From positions 7,479,501 through 7,543,500 of the forward strand of contig NZ_JALRMO010000001.1 of the NCBI RefSeq assembly GCF_023276405.1: a stretch of DNA of 64,000 bases. The letters are read 5' to 3'. The notes below the pieces were generated by a model. The model worked only from the letters and a program-made list of their open reading frames with translations, had not been told where the DNA came from and made no database searches. This DNA is from Paenibacillus hamazuiensis. GTDB taxonomy: Bacteria; Bacillota; Bacilli; Paenibacillales; NBRC-103111. A program made the position numbers and the translations under genes. This document shows positions 52,683 through 60,046 of the stretch, piece after piece. The number at the start of each line of letters is the position of its first letter. The stretch's first letter is position 1.

Positions 52683-53042
52683 TTATGCGCATCCTTTGCC
52701 TTCTCCGGTATATAACTTCCGGAAGCCGCGTCGTCTTAGGATTCGCGCGGCGGATCTTCGCTCGTAATCGCCATCCGCGATGATGAGAACGGAATCCTCC
52801 GGCGACAACTCCTTCTTCCAAAGCACCGGTAGACGGCCTAAAGATATGTTAATGGAGCCATTCACGTGGCATGCTTCATAGTCCATGGCATCGCGAACGT
52901 CCAACAGTTTCATTTCAGAATTCCGGTCGATGGCTTCTTTCCATGATTGGGGATCCACCCAATTCAGCCCTTTGGCCGGCCAAATTCGGCGGAGTCCCCA
53001 TGAAGCCAGAACAAGAACGACCAGAGCAAACACGATCGCCAA
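52683..53042 (-). CDS. Membrane-anchored rhodanese-like protein lacking the catalytic cysteine
   Basis: 119 residues: N-terminal membrane helix, then VDPQSWKEAIDRNSEMKLLDVRDAMDYEACHVNGSINISLGRL. The place of the Cys-x-x-G loop reads IADGDYERRSAARILRRRGF, so the sulfur-carrying Cys is absent although the fold seems complete. The last residues (GEGKGCA) contain one Cys. It is 29 bases upstream of the active homologue and may be a structural partner or a decaying copy. Confidence 0.88.
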   Translation of the reverse strand: MAIVFALVVLVLASWGLRRIWPAKGLNWVDPQSWKEAIDRNSEMKLLDVRDAMDYEACHVNGSINISLGRLPVLWKKELSPEDSVLIIADGDYERRSAARILRRRGFRKLYTGEGKGCA

Positions 53043-53063
53043 CGTTCCTCCTCCTTTATTCGT

Positions 53064-53318
53064 TTAATCCCGAACCAGTTCGTCTGTCCAATTATTGAGT
53101 CCGCCCGTCATGTTAACGACGTTGTATCCTTGTTCGCTGAGCAGTTCGCATGCGAGCCCGCTCCGGTTGCCGCTTCTGCAAATGACGATGGTTTCGCGCT
53201 TGGGGTCCAGTTCATTGCGACGTTCGCCCAGTTGACCGAGGGGAATATGTTTGGCTCCGGCCACGTGTCCTTCCGCCCATTCCGCCGGTTCGCGTACATC
53301 CTGCGTTTTATCGGCTCT
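53064..53318 (-). pseudogene. Rhodanese-domain gene lacking its 5' end
   Basis: QDVREPAEWAEGHVAGAKHI through ICRSGNRSGLACELLSEQGYNVVNMTGGLNNW is an intact rhodanese core, but the first ~20 residues and a start codon are missing: the frame opens directly from a stop at 53321 that lies within the end of cstR (53308). A short product from GTG 53264 would lack the first half. The likely cause is a deletion that fused cstR to the rhodanese. Confidence 0.75.
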
Positions 53319-53574
53319 TTACCAGAAGCTCCACAGCTTCTTTAACCATCTTTCCCGTATCGTTACCGGCGGCCTGTTCCGCCAGAATGCATTGCTGCAG
53401 ATTCTCCGCAACGATCTGAGCGATAGCCTTGTCCGATGCGTTGCGAACAGCGGACAACTGTGCAACGACTTCTTTGCAGCTCTTCCCTTCCTCCATCAGA
53501 CGCAGCACCCCGCGAACTTGTCCTTCGATTCTGCGCAGCCGGGTTTTGATTTCGTCCGTGTATTCGTAGTTCAT
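53308..53574 (-). CDS. cstR: Persulfide-sensing repressor CstR (CsoR family)
   Basis: 88 residues from the ATG at 53574 (AAGGAG nine bases before). CsoR fold: TDEIKTRLRRIEGQVRGVLRLMEEGKSCKEVVAQLSAVRNA. Cys33 and Cys62 are present, but the CsoR His four residues before the second Cys is Asn58, so Cu(I) sensing is unlikely and the pattern fits CstR, in which the two cysteines form a di/tri-sulfide with hydropersulfides and release DNA. A CstR-type operator lies 14 bases upstream. It probably regulates the sulfur genes on both sides. Confidence 0.88.
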   Translation of the reverse strand: MNYEYTDEIKTRLRRIEGQVRGVLRLMEEGKSCKEVVAQLSAVRNASDKAIAQIVAENLQQCILAEQAAGNDTGKMVKEAVELLVKSR

Positions 53575-53587
53575 GTTCAACATCTCC

Positions 53588-53606
53588 TTATACGTGTATG
53601 GGTATA
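53588..53606. promoter_or_regulatory. CstR-type operator upstream of cstR
   Basis: TTATACGTGTATGGGTATA; it resembles, on the opposite strand, the GTATACCC(C)TATACGTATAA site at 57833 and the site at 54158. Confidence 0.6.
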
Positions 53607-53643
53607 TTGTAAAGAAAAAAATAGTAAGATCATACACGCTTGT

Positions 53644-54120
53644 TCAAATGAATAAGTTTACTTTTCCGTTCGCGGCGTCACCCAGATATGCGGCTACTCC
53701 TGCATACTCCAGACCATCGATCAATTCTTCCTGTTTCAGACCGAGCAAGTCCATCGTCATCGTACAGGCGACTAACTTCACGCCTTGTTCTTGAGCCAGT
53801 TCAATCAGCTCGGGCAACGACAATGCTTTGTGCTTTTTCATCACATAATTGATCATCTGGGGTCCCAGGCCGCCGAAGTTCATTTTCGACAAGCCCAACT
53901 TCTTCGCGCCTCGCGGCATCATCCATCCGAAAGCTTTTTCAAGCAAGCCTTTGTTCGTTTTGATCGGTTCGTCGCGGCGAAGCGCGTTTAATCCCCAGAA
54001 CGTGAAGAAGATCGTCACTTCGTGATCATACGCCGCAGCTCCGTTCGCAATGATGAATGCCGCAATGGCTTTATCCAAATCGCCGCTGAAAAGCACGATT
54101 GTTGTTTTATTTTTTGCCAT
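53644..54120 (-). CDS. DsrE/DsrF-like sulfur-relay protein
   Basis: 158 residues from ATG 54120. KTTIVLFSGDLDKAIAAFIIANGAAAYDHEVTIFFTFWGLNALRR and VKLVACTMTMDLLGLKQEELIDGLEYAGVAAYLGDAANGKVNLFI are typical of DsrE2/DrsE-like proteins; the Cys in VACTMTMDL is the proposed sulfur carrier. It is preceded by a CstR-type operator and lies next to cstR, so it is expected to be induced by persulfide. Confidence 0.9.
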   Translation of the reverse strand: MAKNKTTIVLFSGDLDKAIAAFIIANGAAAYDHEVTIFFTFWGLNALRRDEPIKTNKGLLEKAFGWMMPRGAKKLGLSKMNFGGLGPQMINYVMKKHKALSLPELIELAQEQGVKLVACTMTMDLLGLKQEELIDGLEYAGVAAYLGDAANGKVNLFI

Positions 54121-54157
54121 TTCCAACGTCACCTACCTTCTCTCTCATGAATTTTAC

Positions 54158-54177
54158 TTATACCCCTATAGGTATAA
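54158..54177. promoter_or_regulatory. CstR-type operator upstream of the DsrE-like gene
   Basis: TTATACC-CCTATA-GGTATAA: perfect 7-bp arms, 38 bases upstream of the start codon. Confidence 0.7.
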
Positions 54178-54243
54178 TAAAGGTCAATAAAAAAGATTGC
54201 AACCCTTTTGCCGCGGCAAATATTTGCAGATACGATTTATCAT

Positions 54244-55035
54244 TCACAAAATCGACGACCACACTTTAATGGCCGTGAGTGCGATCAGGACGACCAAACC
54301 ATATCGAAGCACCTTCACGTTGATTTTCGAACTGACCATCGTGCCAATCGGTGCTCCGATCAAACTGCCGGTGACGGTATATACCGTCGCCAACAGAGGG
54401 ATATCGCCGCCCATGATTTTCCCGATGACGCCTCCGATGGCCGAAATGAAAACGATCGCGAGCGAGGACGCAATCGTTGTGCGCGTGGGAATTTTGAGAA
54501 CGGTGAGCATAATGGGAATTAAGATAAACGCGCCGCCGGCCCCCACGATTCCGGAAACGATACCTACTACAAATGCCGCAGTAATGGCGATGATTTTGTT
54601 GAAACGGAGGTCGTCCGTTTCCTGTTGTTTCCCCCGGTTGGGAACGAGCATCAGCACGACGGCCAGTACCGCAAGGATGCCGTAAATCAGGTTGATGACA
54701 TCCCCGTTCAACAAACCCGAAACAAAGCCGCCGACCAGGCTGCCGGCAAGAATGCTGCTCCCCATGTAAAGGACTAGCTGTTTATTGACAACGCCCGTTG
54801 CTCCCTTTTTGCTTTTTTTCCGGAACGCGATAACACCCGCAAGAGAAGCGAAAAAGACTTGGAACATGCTGATGGAGGAAACTTCGTGGGCGGTAAAGTG
54901 TGCCGCACCGAAAAGGGATGGAATATACAGTAGGAGGGGATAATTAATAATCGCGCCGCCAATACCGAGCAGCCCAGAAAAGAAAGAGCCGACCAGACCG
55001 ATGAGCACTATGACAATGAGCAGTAAGAAATCCAT
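54244..55035 (-). CDS. TauE/SafE family sulfite/sulfur-compound exporter
   Basis: 263 residues, 7-8 helices, with the duplicated TauE core: FFSGLLGIGGAIINYPLLLYIPSL, GSILAGSLVGGFVSGLLNG, VGIVSGIVGAGGAFILIPIMLTVLKIPTRTTIASSLAIVFISAIGG. Probably removes sulfite or thiosulfate produced by persulfide oxidation. It is in the middle of the sulfur island. Confidence 0.92.
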   Translation of the reverse strand: MDFLLLIVIVLIGLVGSFFSGLLGIGGAIINYPLLLYIPSLFGAAHFTAHEVSSISMFQVFFASLAGVIAFRKKSKKGATGVVNKQLVLYMGSSILAGSLVGGFVSGLLNGDVINLIYGILAVLAVVLMLVPNRGKQQETDDLRFNKIIAITAAFVVGIVSGIVGAGGAFILIPIMLTVLKIPTRTTIASSLAIVFISAIGGVIGKIMGGDIPLLATVYTVTGSLIGAPIGTMVSSKINVKVLRYGLVVLIALTAIKVWSSIL

Positions 55036-55135
55036 GACATCCTCCTGTCGTAAAGTTTTCTATAAGGCGTGACCTCAAGGTGAATACAGGTTATAATTAA
55101 GTCCAAGTAAACTCATAAGAAATAAGGTGATCCAA

Positions 55136-55306
55136 TTGCTTCAACAATTAAAAAGCCTATTCGAAGATAAATGCCCGGTGTGCAATCAAAAGTTGAAAGC
55201 GAAAAACGACATGGCAAGCAGCACGAAAACTTGCCCCCAAGGGCATTATACCGAAGAAAGTTACTGTTCCCTTGGCGTCACTATCGTATATGACGAGGCG
55301 AAATAA
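55136..55306 (+). CDS. Small zinc-ribbon-like protein
   Basis: 56 residues, start TTG 55136 after AAGGTGAT (GTG 55127 is an alternative). CPVCNQKLKAKN ... KTCPQGHYTEESYC contains a CxxC and a C-x2-GH/C pair that could bind one zinc ion. It is on the opposite strand to all neighbours, overlapping the tail of the TusA gene by 26 bases. No family recognised; similar short proteins occur in Bacillales. Confidence 0.6.
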   Translation: MLQQLKSLFEDKCPVCNQKLKAKNDMASSTKTCPQGHYTEESYCSLGVTIVYDEAK

Positions 55307-55562
55307 GCGGGCCCTTCCGGGTCCCGCTTATTTTATATACTTTGCGAACGTAAAATTTATAAACGCCGTCTTCTTCTACGTGCTGAATGAGTTCGTGGTT
55401 CGTCTGTTTGACCCACGCCTGAAAATCTTTGACGGAGCCTTTGTCCGTAGACAGAACTTCCATGACTTGACCCGTCTGCAGGCTATCCAACGCTTTCTTT
55501 GCCTTGACGATCGGCATCGGGCAAGCCATACCTTTCGTATCGACCGTGATATCTGTATTCAT
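55281..55562 (-). CDS. TusA-family sulfurtransferase
   Basis: 93 residues from ATG 55562 (AAGGA with good spacing). TVDTKGMACPMPIVKAKKALDSLQTGQVMEVLSTDKGSVKDFQAWVKQTNHELIQ carries the CPMP active-site Cys. It moves sulfane sulfur between rhodanese and DsrE-like partners. Last gene of the 57751-55281 operon. The ~18 residues after the domain (SGTRKGPLISPRHIR) are read through the terminator-like GCGGG...CCCGC hairpin. Confidence 0.9.
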   Translation of the reverse strand: MNTDITVDTKGMACPMPIVKAKKALDSLQTGQVMEVLSTDKGSVKDFQAWVKQTNHELIQHVEEDGVYKFYVRKVYKISGTRKGPLISPRHIR

Positions 55563-55577
55563 ATTCATGTTCCTTCT

Positions 55578-56726
55578 TTATTTATCATGCACCGCGCAGC
55601 GGTTCGGACCGATTTCCATCTCGCGCTGCTCGTCTTCGTTCGGTGTAATCTTACCCATGTTCGTTTGGCGAATCTCCTGATAGGCGTTCGGTTGAGGCGG
55701 AAGATTCACGGTTACCGTCCGCCGAAACGTCTCCTCATCCTGAATGTTCAAGCCCGGATTGTCGCGGTACAGATCCGACAAACGGGCCATGACGCGGCCA
55801 CCTTCTCCCAGCTCCGTCACTTTGCCGAAGTGTGCCGGCAGTACGATCAAATCCTGAGCCAAGCCTTTGTAACGGTTATACAAGGTGTTGCGAAGATCGC
55901 CAACCCAGTCCTCTGCTTTGCCAGCCAAGTCCGGGCGGCCGATCGATTCGATGAACAGGATATCGCCCGTAAGCAGATATTCATCATCTACGATAAACGA
56001 CGTGCTGCCGACGGTGTGACCCGGCGAGTAAATGGGTTGAATTTTGATCTTCGTTTTGCCAACCGTGATGTCACGGCCTTCTTCCAGTTTCTCATATGGG
56101 AACGTTACTTCTGTCGCGTCCTTGGGCGGCAGCCAGTACGTTGCGCCTGTTTGCTCCGCCAATTTGCGCCCGCCGGAAATGTGGTCCGCGTGCAGGTGCG
56201 TGTCCAGCGTGTGTTTAATGGTTGCTCCCTGTTCCCTGGCGAAGCGTTCGAATACGTCCGTCATCCGGAACGTATCGATCACAGCCGCTTCACTGCTGGA
56301 AATCACCATGTAGGAGAGGCAGCCTTTGCCGATCCGCACGAATTGGTACAGGGAGCCGCCGTCTTTCAAATCCCCGATTTTTACCGGCTCCAGATGCTCG
56401 CTCCAGGATTTCATGCCGCCTTCCAGATAAGAGACGTTCGTTCTTCCAGCCTCGACCAATTGTTCCGCCACGAATTTGGACGAGCCTTCCTTGGCGCATA
56501 CCACCAGCAAGCGTTTGTCGCTTGGGATTTGTTCTAACGCTTGATCCACGCTGTCAAGCAAATCGAAATACGGAATGTTGATGATCTCGACGCTTTCCCC
56601 TTCGATTTTCCAATCGTCAAAATCGCTTTGGTTGCGCACATCAAGAATAAAGAGCTCTTCTTTGTTCAGGACGATTTTCGTCAGTTCTCCCGCTGTCATC
56701 GGGCGGAGTCCGCTTGCAGTAGTCAA
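55578..56726 (-). CDS. Rhodanese-persulfide dioxygenase fusion (CstB/ETHE1-like)
   Basis: 382 residues. N-terminal ~115: rhodanese domain ([20 protein letters not shown] ... [22 protein letters not shown], active-site Cys in VVCAKEGSS). C-terminal ~120-370: metallo-beta-lactamase persulfide dioxygenase ([51 protein letters not shown]) with the ETHE1-type iron ligands. Oxidises glutathione/bacillithiol/CoA persulfide to sulfite using O2; the rhodanese would convert sulfite and persulfide to thiosulfate. Domain order is reversed relative to PDO-rhodanese proteins with the rhodanese at the C-terminus. Confidence 0.92.
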   Translation of the reverse strand: MTTASGLRPMTAGELTKIVLNKEELFILDVRNQSDFDDWKIEGESVEIINIPYFDLLDSVDQALEQIPSDKRLLVVCAKEGSSKFVAEQLVEAGRTNVSYLEGGMKSWSEHLEPVKIGDLKDGGSLYQFVRIGKGCLSYMVISSSEAAVIDTFRMTDVFERFAREQGATIKHTLDTHLHADHISGGRKLAEQTGATYWLPPKDATEVTFPYEKLEEGRDITVGKTKIKIQPIYSPGHTVGSTSFIVDDEYLLTGDILFIESIGRPDLAGKAEDWVGDLRNTLYNRYKGLAQDLIVLPAHFGKVTELGEGGRVMARLSDLYRDNPGLNIQDEETFRRTVTVNLPPQPNAYQEIRQTNMGKITPNEDEQREMEIGPNRCAVHDK

Positions 56727-56748
56727 TGTTGTTTCCCCCTTTGATGAA

Positions 56749-57144
56749 TTAAAACGTCAAGGTCACGTTTGCGTCCTTCGCGAAATCCAGGAACGTGACG
56801 GCTCCACCGACTTCGATTTCTTCAATAAAATCCTCTTTCTTCAGGTTCATGACGTCCATCGTCATTTGGCAGGCGATGATTTTCACGCCCATTTCCTGCG
56901 CCATGTTCACCAGTTCCGGAATGGAGGGAATGTTGGCGTTCTTGAAGCCTTCCGCGAAATGCTCTTTGCCCGCGGGCAGCGGAAGCTGGTGATGCGCCTG
57001 CTTGTGGATCAGGTTCAGTCCTTCGAAGGTGAAGAAGATCGCCACCTCGGCATCCGTTGCCGCAGATGCGGTCGCGATGTTGAAGACCTTATAGGCATCG
57101 AACAGTCCGCCGTTGCTAGCGATAATCGCTACTTTCGTGCTCAT
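56749..57144 (-). CDS. DsrE family sulfur-relay protein
   Basis: 131 residues: [47 protein letters not shown] ... [38 protein letters not shown]. The Cys in [10 protein letters not shown] corresponds to the DsrE2-type carrier Cys. A 22-base gap to the dioxygenase gene and 25 bases from the TusA-rhodanese gene place it in one operon. Confidence 0.92.
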   Translation of the reverse strand: MSTKVAIIASNGGLFDAYKVFNIATASAATDAEVAIFFTFEGLNLIHKQAHHQLPLPAGKEHFAEGFKNANIPSIPELVNMAQEMGVKIIACQMTMDVMNLKKEDFIEEIEVGGAVTFLDFAKDANVTLTF

Positions 57145-57169
57145 TTGGAATGACCTCCTTGGTCGATGA

Positions 57170-57751
57170 TTAGATTTGAAAGTCCTTTTCCGTCGGGCCG
57201 GACCACCCGTACATGCCAGGCTTCACGTTCTTCACGTTCTTGAAGCCTTTCTCGGCCAGCAATTGGCAAGCAAGATCGCTGCGCGTTCCCGTACGGCATA
57301 CTACGTGAATGTCATCATCCGGATTGAGCTCGCCGTGGCGCTCTTCCAGCTCCCCAAGCGGAATGGAGACGGCGCCGGGTATGCGGTTAAATGCGTATTC
57401 GGCAGGCTCGCGAACATCGAGCACGGTTACGTTGCCCAGCTTCTTCTCCAGCTCTTCATTGGTCACGGTGTGAGGATATTTTTTTTCTTCCTTGATCTCA
57501 TCCGCGCTCGATTTACGGATGAAGTGCCTGAGCACGTTGCCATCCTGAATCGTACCCAAATATTGATGGCCGGTATTCTTGGCCCAGCCTTGTATATCAG
57601 CCAGTGAACCTTTATCGGTTGCCTGAACCTCGATGACCTGCCCGGATTGCAGCTGATCCATCGCTTTTTTGGTTTTGACGATAGGCATCGGACAGGCCAA
57701 ACCTTTGCAATCAAGCGTCTGATCGGCTTTGATTTCTGGATGTGTAGTCAA
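57170..57751 (-). CDS. TusA-rhodanese fusion sulfurtransferase (CstA-like)
   Basis: 193 residues: TusA domain 1-80 (LDCKGLACPMPIVKTKKAMDQL, Cys in CPMP) and rhodanese 90-190 (VTVLDVREPAEYAFNRIPGAVSIPLGELEERHGEL ... VVCRTGTRSDLACQLLAEKG, Cys in CRTGTRS). Combines two of the carrier domains found in the multidomain CstA of S. aureus. First gene of the operon, preceded by the best CstR-type operator. Confidence 0.93.
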   Translation of the reverse strand: MTTHPEIKADQTLDCKGLACPMPIVKTKKAMDQLQSGQVIEVQATDKGSLADIQGWAKNTGHQYLGTIQDGNVLRHFIRKSSADEIKEEKKYPHTVTNEELEKKLGNVTVLDVREPAEYAFNRIPGAVSIPLGELEERHGELNPDDDIHVVCRTGTRSDLACQLLAEKGFKNVKNVKPGMYGWSGPTEKDFQI

Positions 57752-57832
57752 ATCGTAACCCTCCTAAATTGGTGTTTTTCCGGAGCTTACCTATCCTGTT
57801 CGAGTTTACCCAAATGATTTCAAAATCATCAT

Positions 57833-57852
57833 TACGTATACCCCTATACGTA
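57833..57852. promoter_or_regulatory. CstR-type operator of the tusA-rhodanese operon
   Basis: TACGTATA-CCCC-TATACGTA: perfect 8-bp arms, 81 bases upstream of the first gene's start. Shares the TATACCCCTATA core with the sites at 53588 and 54158. Confidence 0.72.
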
Positions 57853-57981
57853 TAATAATCGCGTAATGTATTGTTGTCAACTTTGGATTAACTGGGGCTC
57901 AAAAGATATAAAGATTATTAATTATGAAACCAATATAAAAACAAAAGCAGACTTTACCAGCACGCATCCAGATTTTGCCAT

Positions 57982-58374
57982 TTTTTTGGAATTTATTAAC
58001 GATTTGTCGGGACATCTTATTTGGCTCGATTCGATTATGGTACTTGCAAGCAAATACGGTTTGGAGTTATTTGCTTTATGGCTTGGATTCGTGTGGGTGC
58101 TTGGCGATCGTGGAGACATATTGATGTACAGTCGGGGTTCGCTGGGATGCTGGCTTTGTTTTTGAATTATGTGATTGCCCAGTTCTATTTTGAGCCTCGG
58201 CCGTTTGTAAGCCATCCGGTTCATTTACTGTTCCCTCACGCAGCGGATGCTTCCTTTCCAAGTGATCTTACATCGGGGGCATTCGCACTTGCATTAACGG
58301 TACTTATTCGTAAACGCTGGTCCGGATGGTGGGGCTACATTATGTTGGCTTTAGCCAATAGATGTCGCGCTTGA
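57982..58374 (+). pseudogene. Undecaprenyl-diphosphatase (BcrC-like) fragment, copy B
   Basis: FLEFINDLSGHLIWLDSIMVL then ASKYGLELFALWLGFVWVLGD in one frame, a small deletion near 58105, then QSGFAGMLALFLNYVIAQFYFEPRPFV and HAADASFPSDLTSGAFALAL in another, including the PAP2 SDLTSGA motif. The gene is cut before the catalytic-histidine end and continues into a response-regulator fragment. Nearly the same DNA occurs at 50735-50983. Confidence 0.85.
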
Positions 58375-58435
58375 GAAGGATTTCGACATTATTTTTATGG
58401 ACATCCGAATGCCGGAATTGGACGGCATTCAAGAC
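58361..58435 (+). pseudogene. Response-regulator receiver fragment
   Basis: DVALEKDFDIIFMDIRMPEL DGIQD is the phosphoacceptor strand (D in FMDIRMP) of a response regulator; only ~25 codons remain, in frame with the end of the bcrC relic. Confidence 0.7.
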
Positions 58436-58549
58436 ACATATTACATTTTACTTAATTGTGCGAACCGAAAGTAACCTTGTATTATCGTCATCACAGCGTT
58501 CAGTAATTACCACGACAGATTTTAAGAGGCAGGAATAAGTGAAATGATC

Positions 58550-58680
58550 TCAGCGTTCATGAATGCCTGTCCTCTGTAAGATCCATTCATGACTGGTATC
58601 CACCATGTTTTCCAAATCATCATTTGTCAGTTTTTTTGGGGTACATACGTTCCAATGGCTGTAATACGCCAATGAAACAC
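58550..58680 (-). pseudogene. N-terminal fragment of 3-oxoacyl-ACP synthase III (FabH-like)
   Basis: From a GTG at 58680: [13 protein letters not shown], then after a 1-base frame change in the A/T run, [23 protein letters not shown]. This is the first ~45 residues of a KAS III enzyme (GTYxPxxxLTNxDLExMVDTxxEWIxxRTGI). It stops at 58550. Confidence 0.78.
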
Positions 58681-58713
58681 CAATATCCCCCCTCTTCCTC
58701 CTGATTGAAGTTG

Positions 58714-59349
58714 CTACGAAATCGGAAATTTTTGTTGATATTCATGCAGTTCTTTTTGAAAACGCTGGAAGGGACTGGATAACACTTTTATATTCCGTTT
58801 TAATTTGTTTTTCTTTTTCCGATTATGCTGACACTCGTGGAGTTGATCAATCTGTTTATCGATTTTTTCCCGTAGGGTTAGGATAAACCCGATCGCAATG
58901 TGAGATTTAGCCAGTTCATGAAGATCAGTAGCAAGAGCCTCACTCAAATTGCGAAGATCTGGAAGATATAACGACTTTGTCACATAAAAGACCTCTGGCG
59001 TAAAGTCCTCACGGTAATCTTGTCCCGGGACTTGCTCCCAAAAGTCATTCCATTCTCGTAGAAGACCAGTTTCATACAAAAAGAACTTTAAAAAACCGCA
59101 TAACCATGCCGTACAACTTGTATTTCGTTTTTGGCATCCAACACCTTTGACAAGATGTCGACATCCTTTACAACAGGAACCTCCATTGGCGATACAAACT
59201 TTACAAATGGAATTGGACCCGATCTCATGTAACGCATGAATCCCCATTGTTATGACGGTTTGTCTGCTTACCTGCATGAAAGGTGTAGTCGATTCGCGAG
59301 AGGATGACGAATCTTGATGTGACGAGTCCTTACTCGTTGAGTCCGGCAT
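58714..59349 (-). CDS. Cysteine-rich protein of unknown function
   Basis: 211 residues from ATG 59349 (GGAG nine bases before). A Ser/Thr/Asp-rich N-terminus precedes a cysteine core CKVC-x6-CC-x2-C-x8-C...C...C ([38 protein letters not shown]), which may bind zinc or an Fe-S cluster; then [19 protein letters not shown] and a basic helical end. Not recognised as a known family. It is divergent from arsR-type gene 59542 across a region containing its operator-like site, so it may belong to that regulon. Confidence 0.75.
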   Translation of the reverse strand: MPDSTSKDSSHQDSSSSRESTTPFMQVSRQTVITMGIHALHEIGSNSICKVCIANGGSCCKGCRHLVKGVGCQKRNTSCTAWLCGFLKFFLYETGLLREWNDFWEQVPGQDYREDFTPEVFYVTKSLYLPDLRNLSEALATDLHELAKSHIAIGFILTLREKIDKQIDQLHECQHNRKKKNKLKRNIKVLSSPFQRFQKELHEYQQKFPIS

Positions 59350-59383
59350 TCGCACCCACTCCTTATGTTATTTTGGAAAAATC

Positions 59384-59404
59384 AAATAATCATATATTTG
59401 AATA
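59384..59404. promoter_or_regulatory. Shared 21-bp site, upstream copy
   Basis: AAATAATCATATATTTGAAT plus A; differs at two positions from the site at 60010-60030. It lies between the divergent Cys-rich gene and the ArsR gene. Confidence 0.6.
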
Positions 59405-59541
59405 TTATGGGTATTATATAGGAATTTCAACCAAATCACAATCCATGCGCCGGTATGCCCTTCTTTCCAGAATGTTTTTGGGTGGAGTTGTGTTATGATA
59501 TTTATATATTCAAAAATATAGCGATCAAGGAGGCGTTAGCC

Positions 59542-59871
59542 ATGAATCAAAATATCCAACAGTTTAAAGCCGATTTTTTTAAGGCGCTGGCGCATCCCAT
59601 GCGGATTCGAATCCTGGAGGTTCTGAGTGAAGGAGATAAAAACGTAAATGAGATACAGAGTATTTTAGGTTCAGAGGGTTCAGCCGTTTCTCAGCAGTTG
59701 GCAGTATTGCGAAATAAAAATGTGGTGACGGGCTTAAAAGATGGTACTTCTGTCATTTATTCGTTACGTGATCCGCTGATTAAGGACCTGCTCGCAGTTA
59801 CAAAACAGATCTTCGATAATCATCTCGTTGATGCCATTTCATTACTTGAGGTCATTCGAAATGAATCTTAA
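59542..59871 (+). CDS. ArsR family winged-helix repressor
   Basis: 109 residues from ATG 59542 (AAGGAGG upstream). FFKALAHPMRIRILEVLSEGDKNVNEIQSILGSEGSAVSQQLAVLRNKNVVTGLKDGTSVIYSLRDPLIKDLLAVTKQIF, without Cys residues typical of metal-sensing members, so the inducer is likely not a metal bound by Cys. It sits 175 bases before the SulP transporter; a 21-bp site occurs upstream of both genes, consistent with autoregulation and control of sulP. Confidence 0.92.
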   Translation: MNQNIQQFKADFFKALAHPMRIRILEVLSEGDKNVNEIQSILGSEGSAVSQQLAVLRNKNVVTGLKDGTSVIYSLRDPLIKDLLAVTKQIFDNHLVDAISLLEVIRNES

Positions 59872-60009
59872 ACTGAAAAACAAGGGGTTCCATGAGTAAC
59901 ATCAAGGATCACCTTGTTTTTTTGTTTTGCAGCCGGAAACATGCGGAGCGGCACGAGATTATTATGATTGACATTATTCGATGACAGGAGTAACATTTCA
60001 CTTATATTT

Positions 60010-60030
60010 AAATAATCAAATATATGAATA
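60010..60030. promoter_or_regulatory. Shared 21-bp site upstream of sulP
   Basis: AAATAATCAAATATATGAAT plus A, 17 bases before the SulP start codon; 19 of 21 bases match the site at 59384-59404. A third, looser ATATT-CAAA-AATAT lies at 59506-59519. Confidence 0.6.
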
Positions 60031-60046
60031 AAAGAAGGTAATTCAG

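Noticed and set aside
55272-56537. 421-codon plus-strand frame
   Set aside because: Antisense to the TusA and rhodanese-dioxygenase genes, which have full catalytic motifs.
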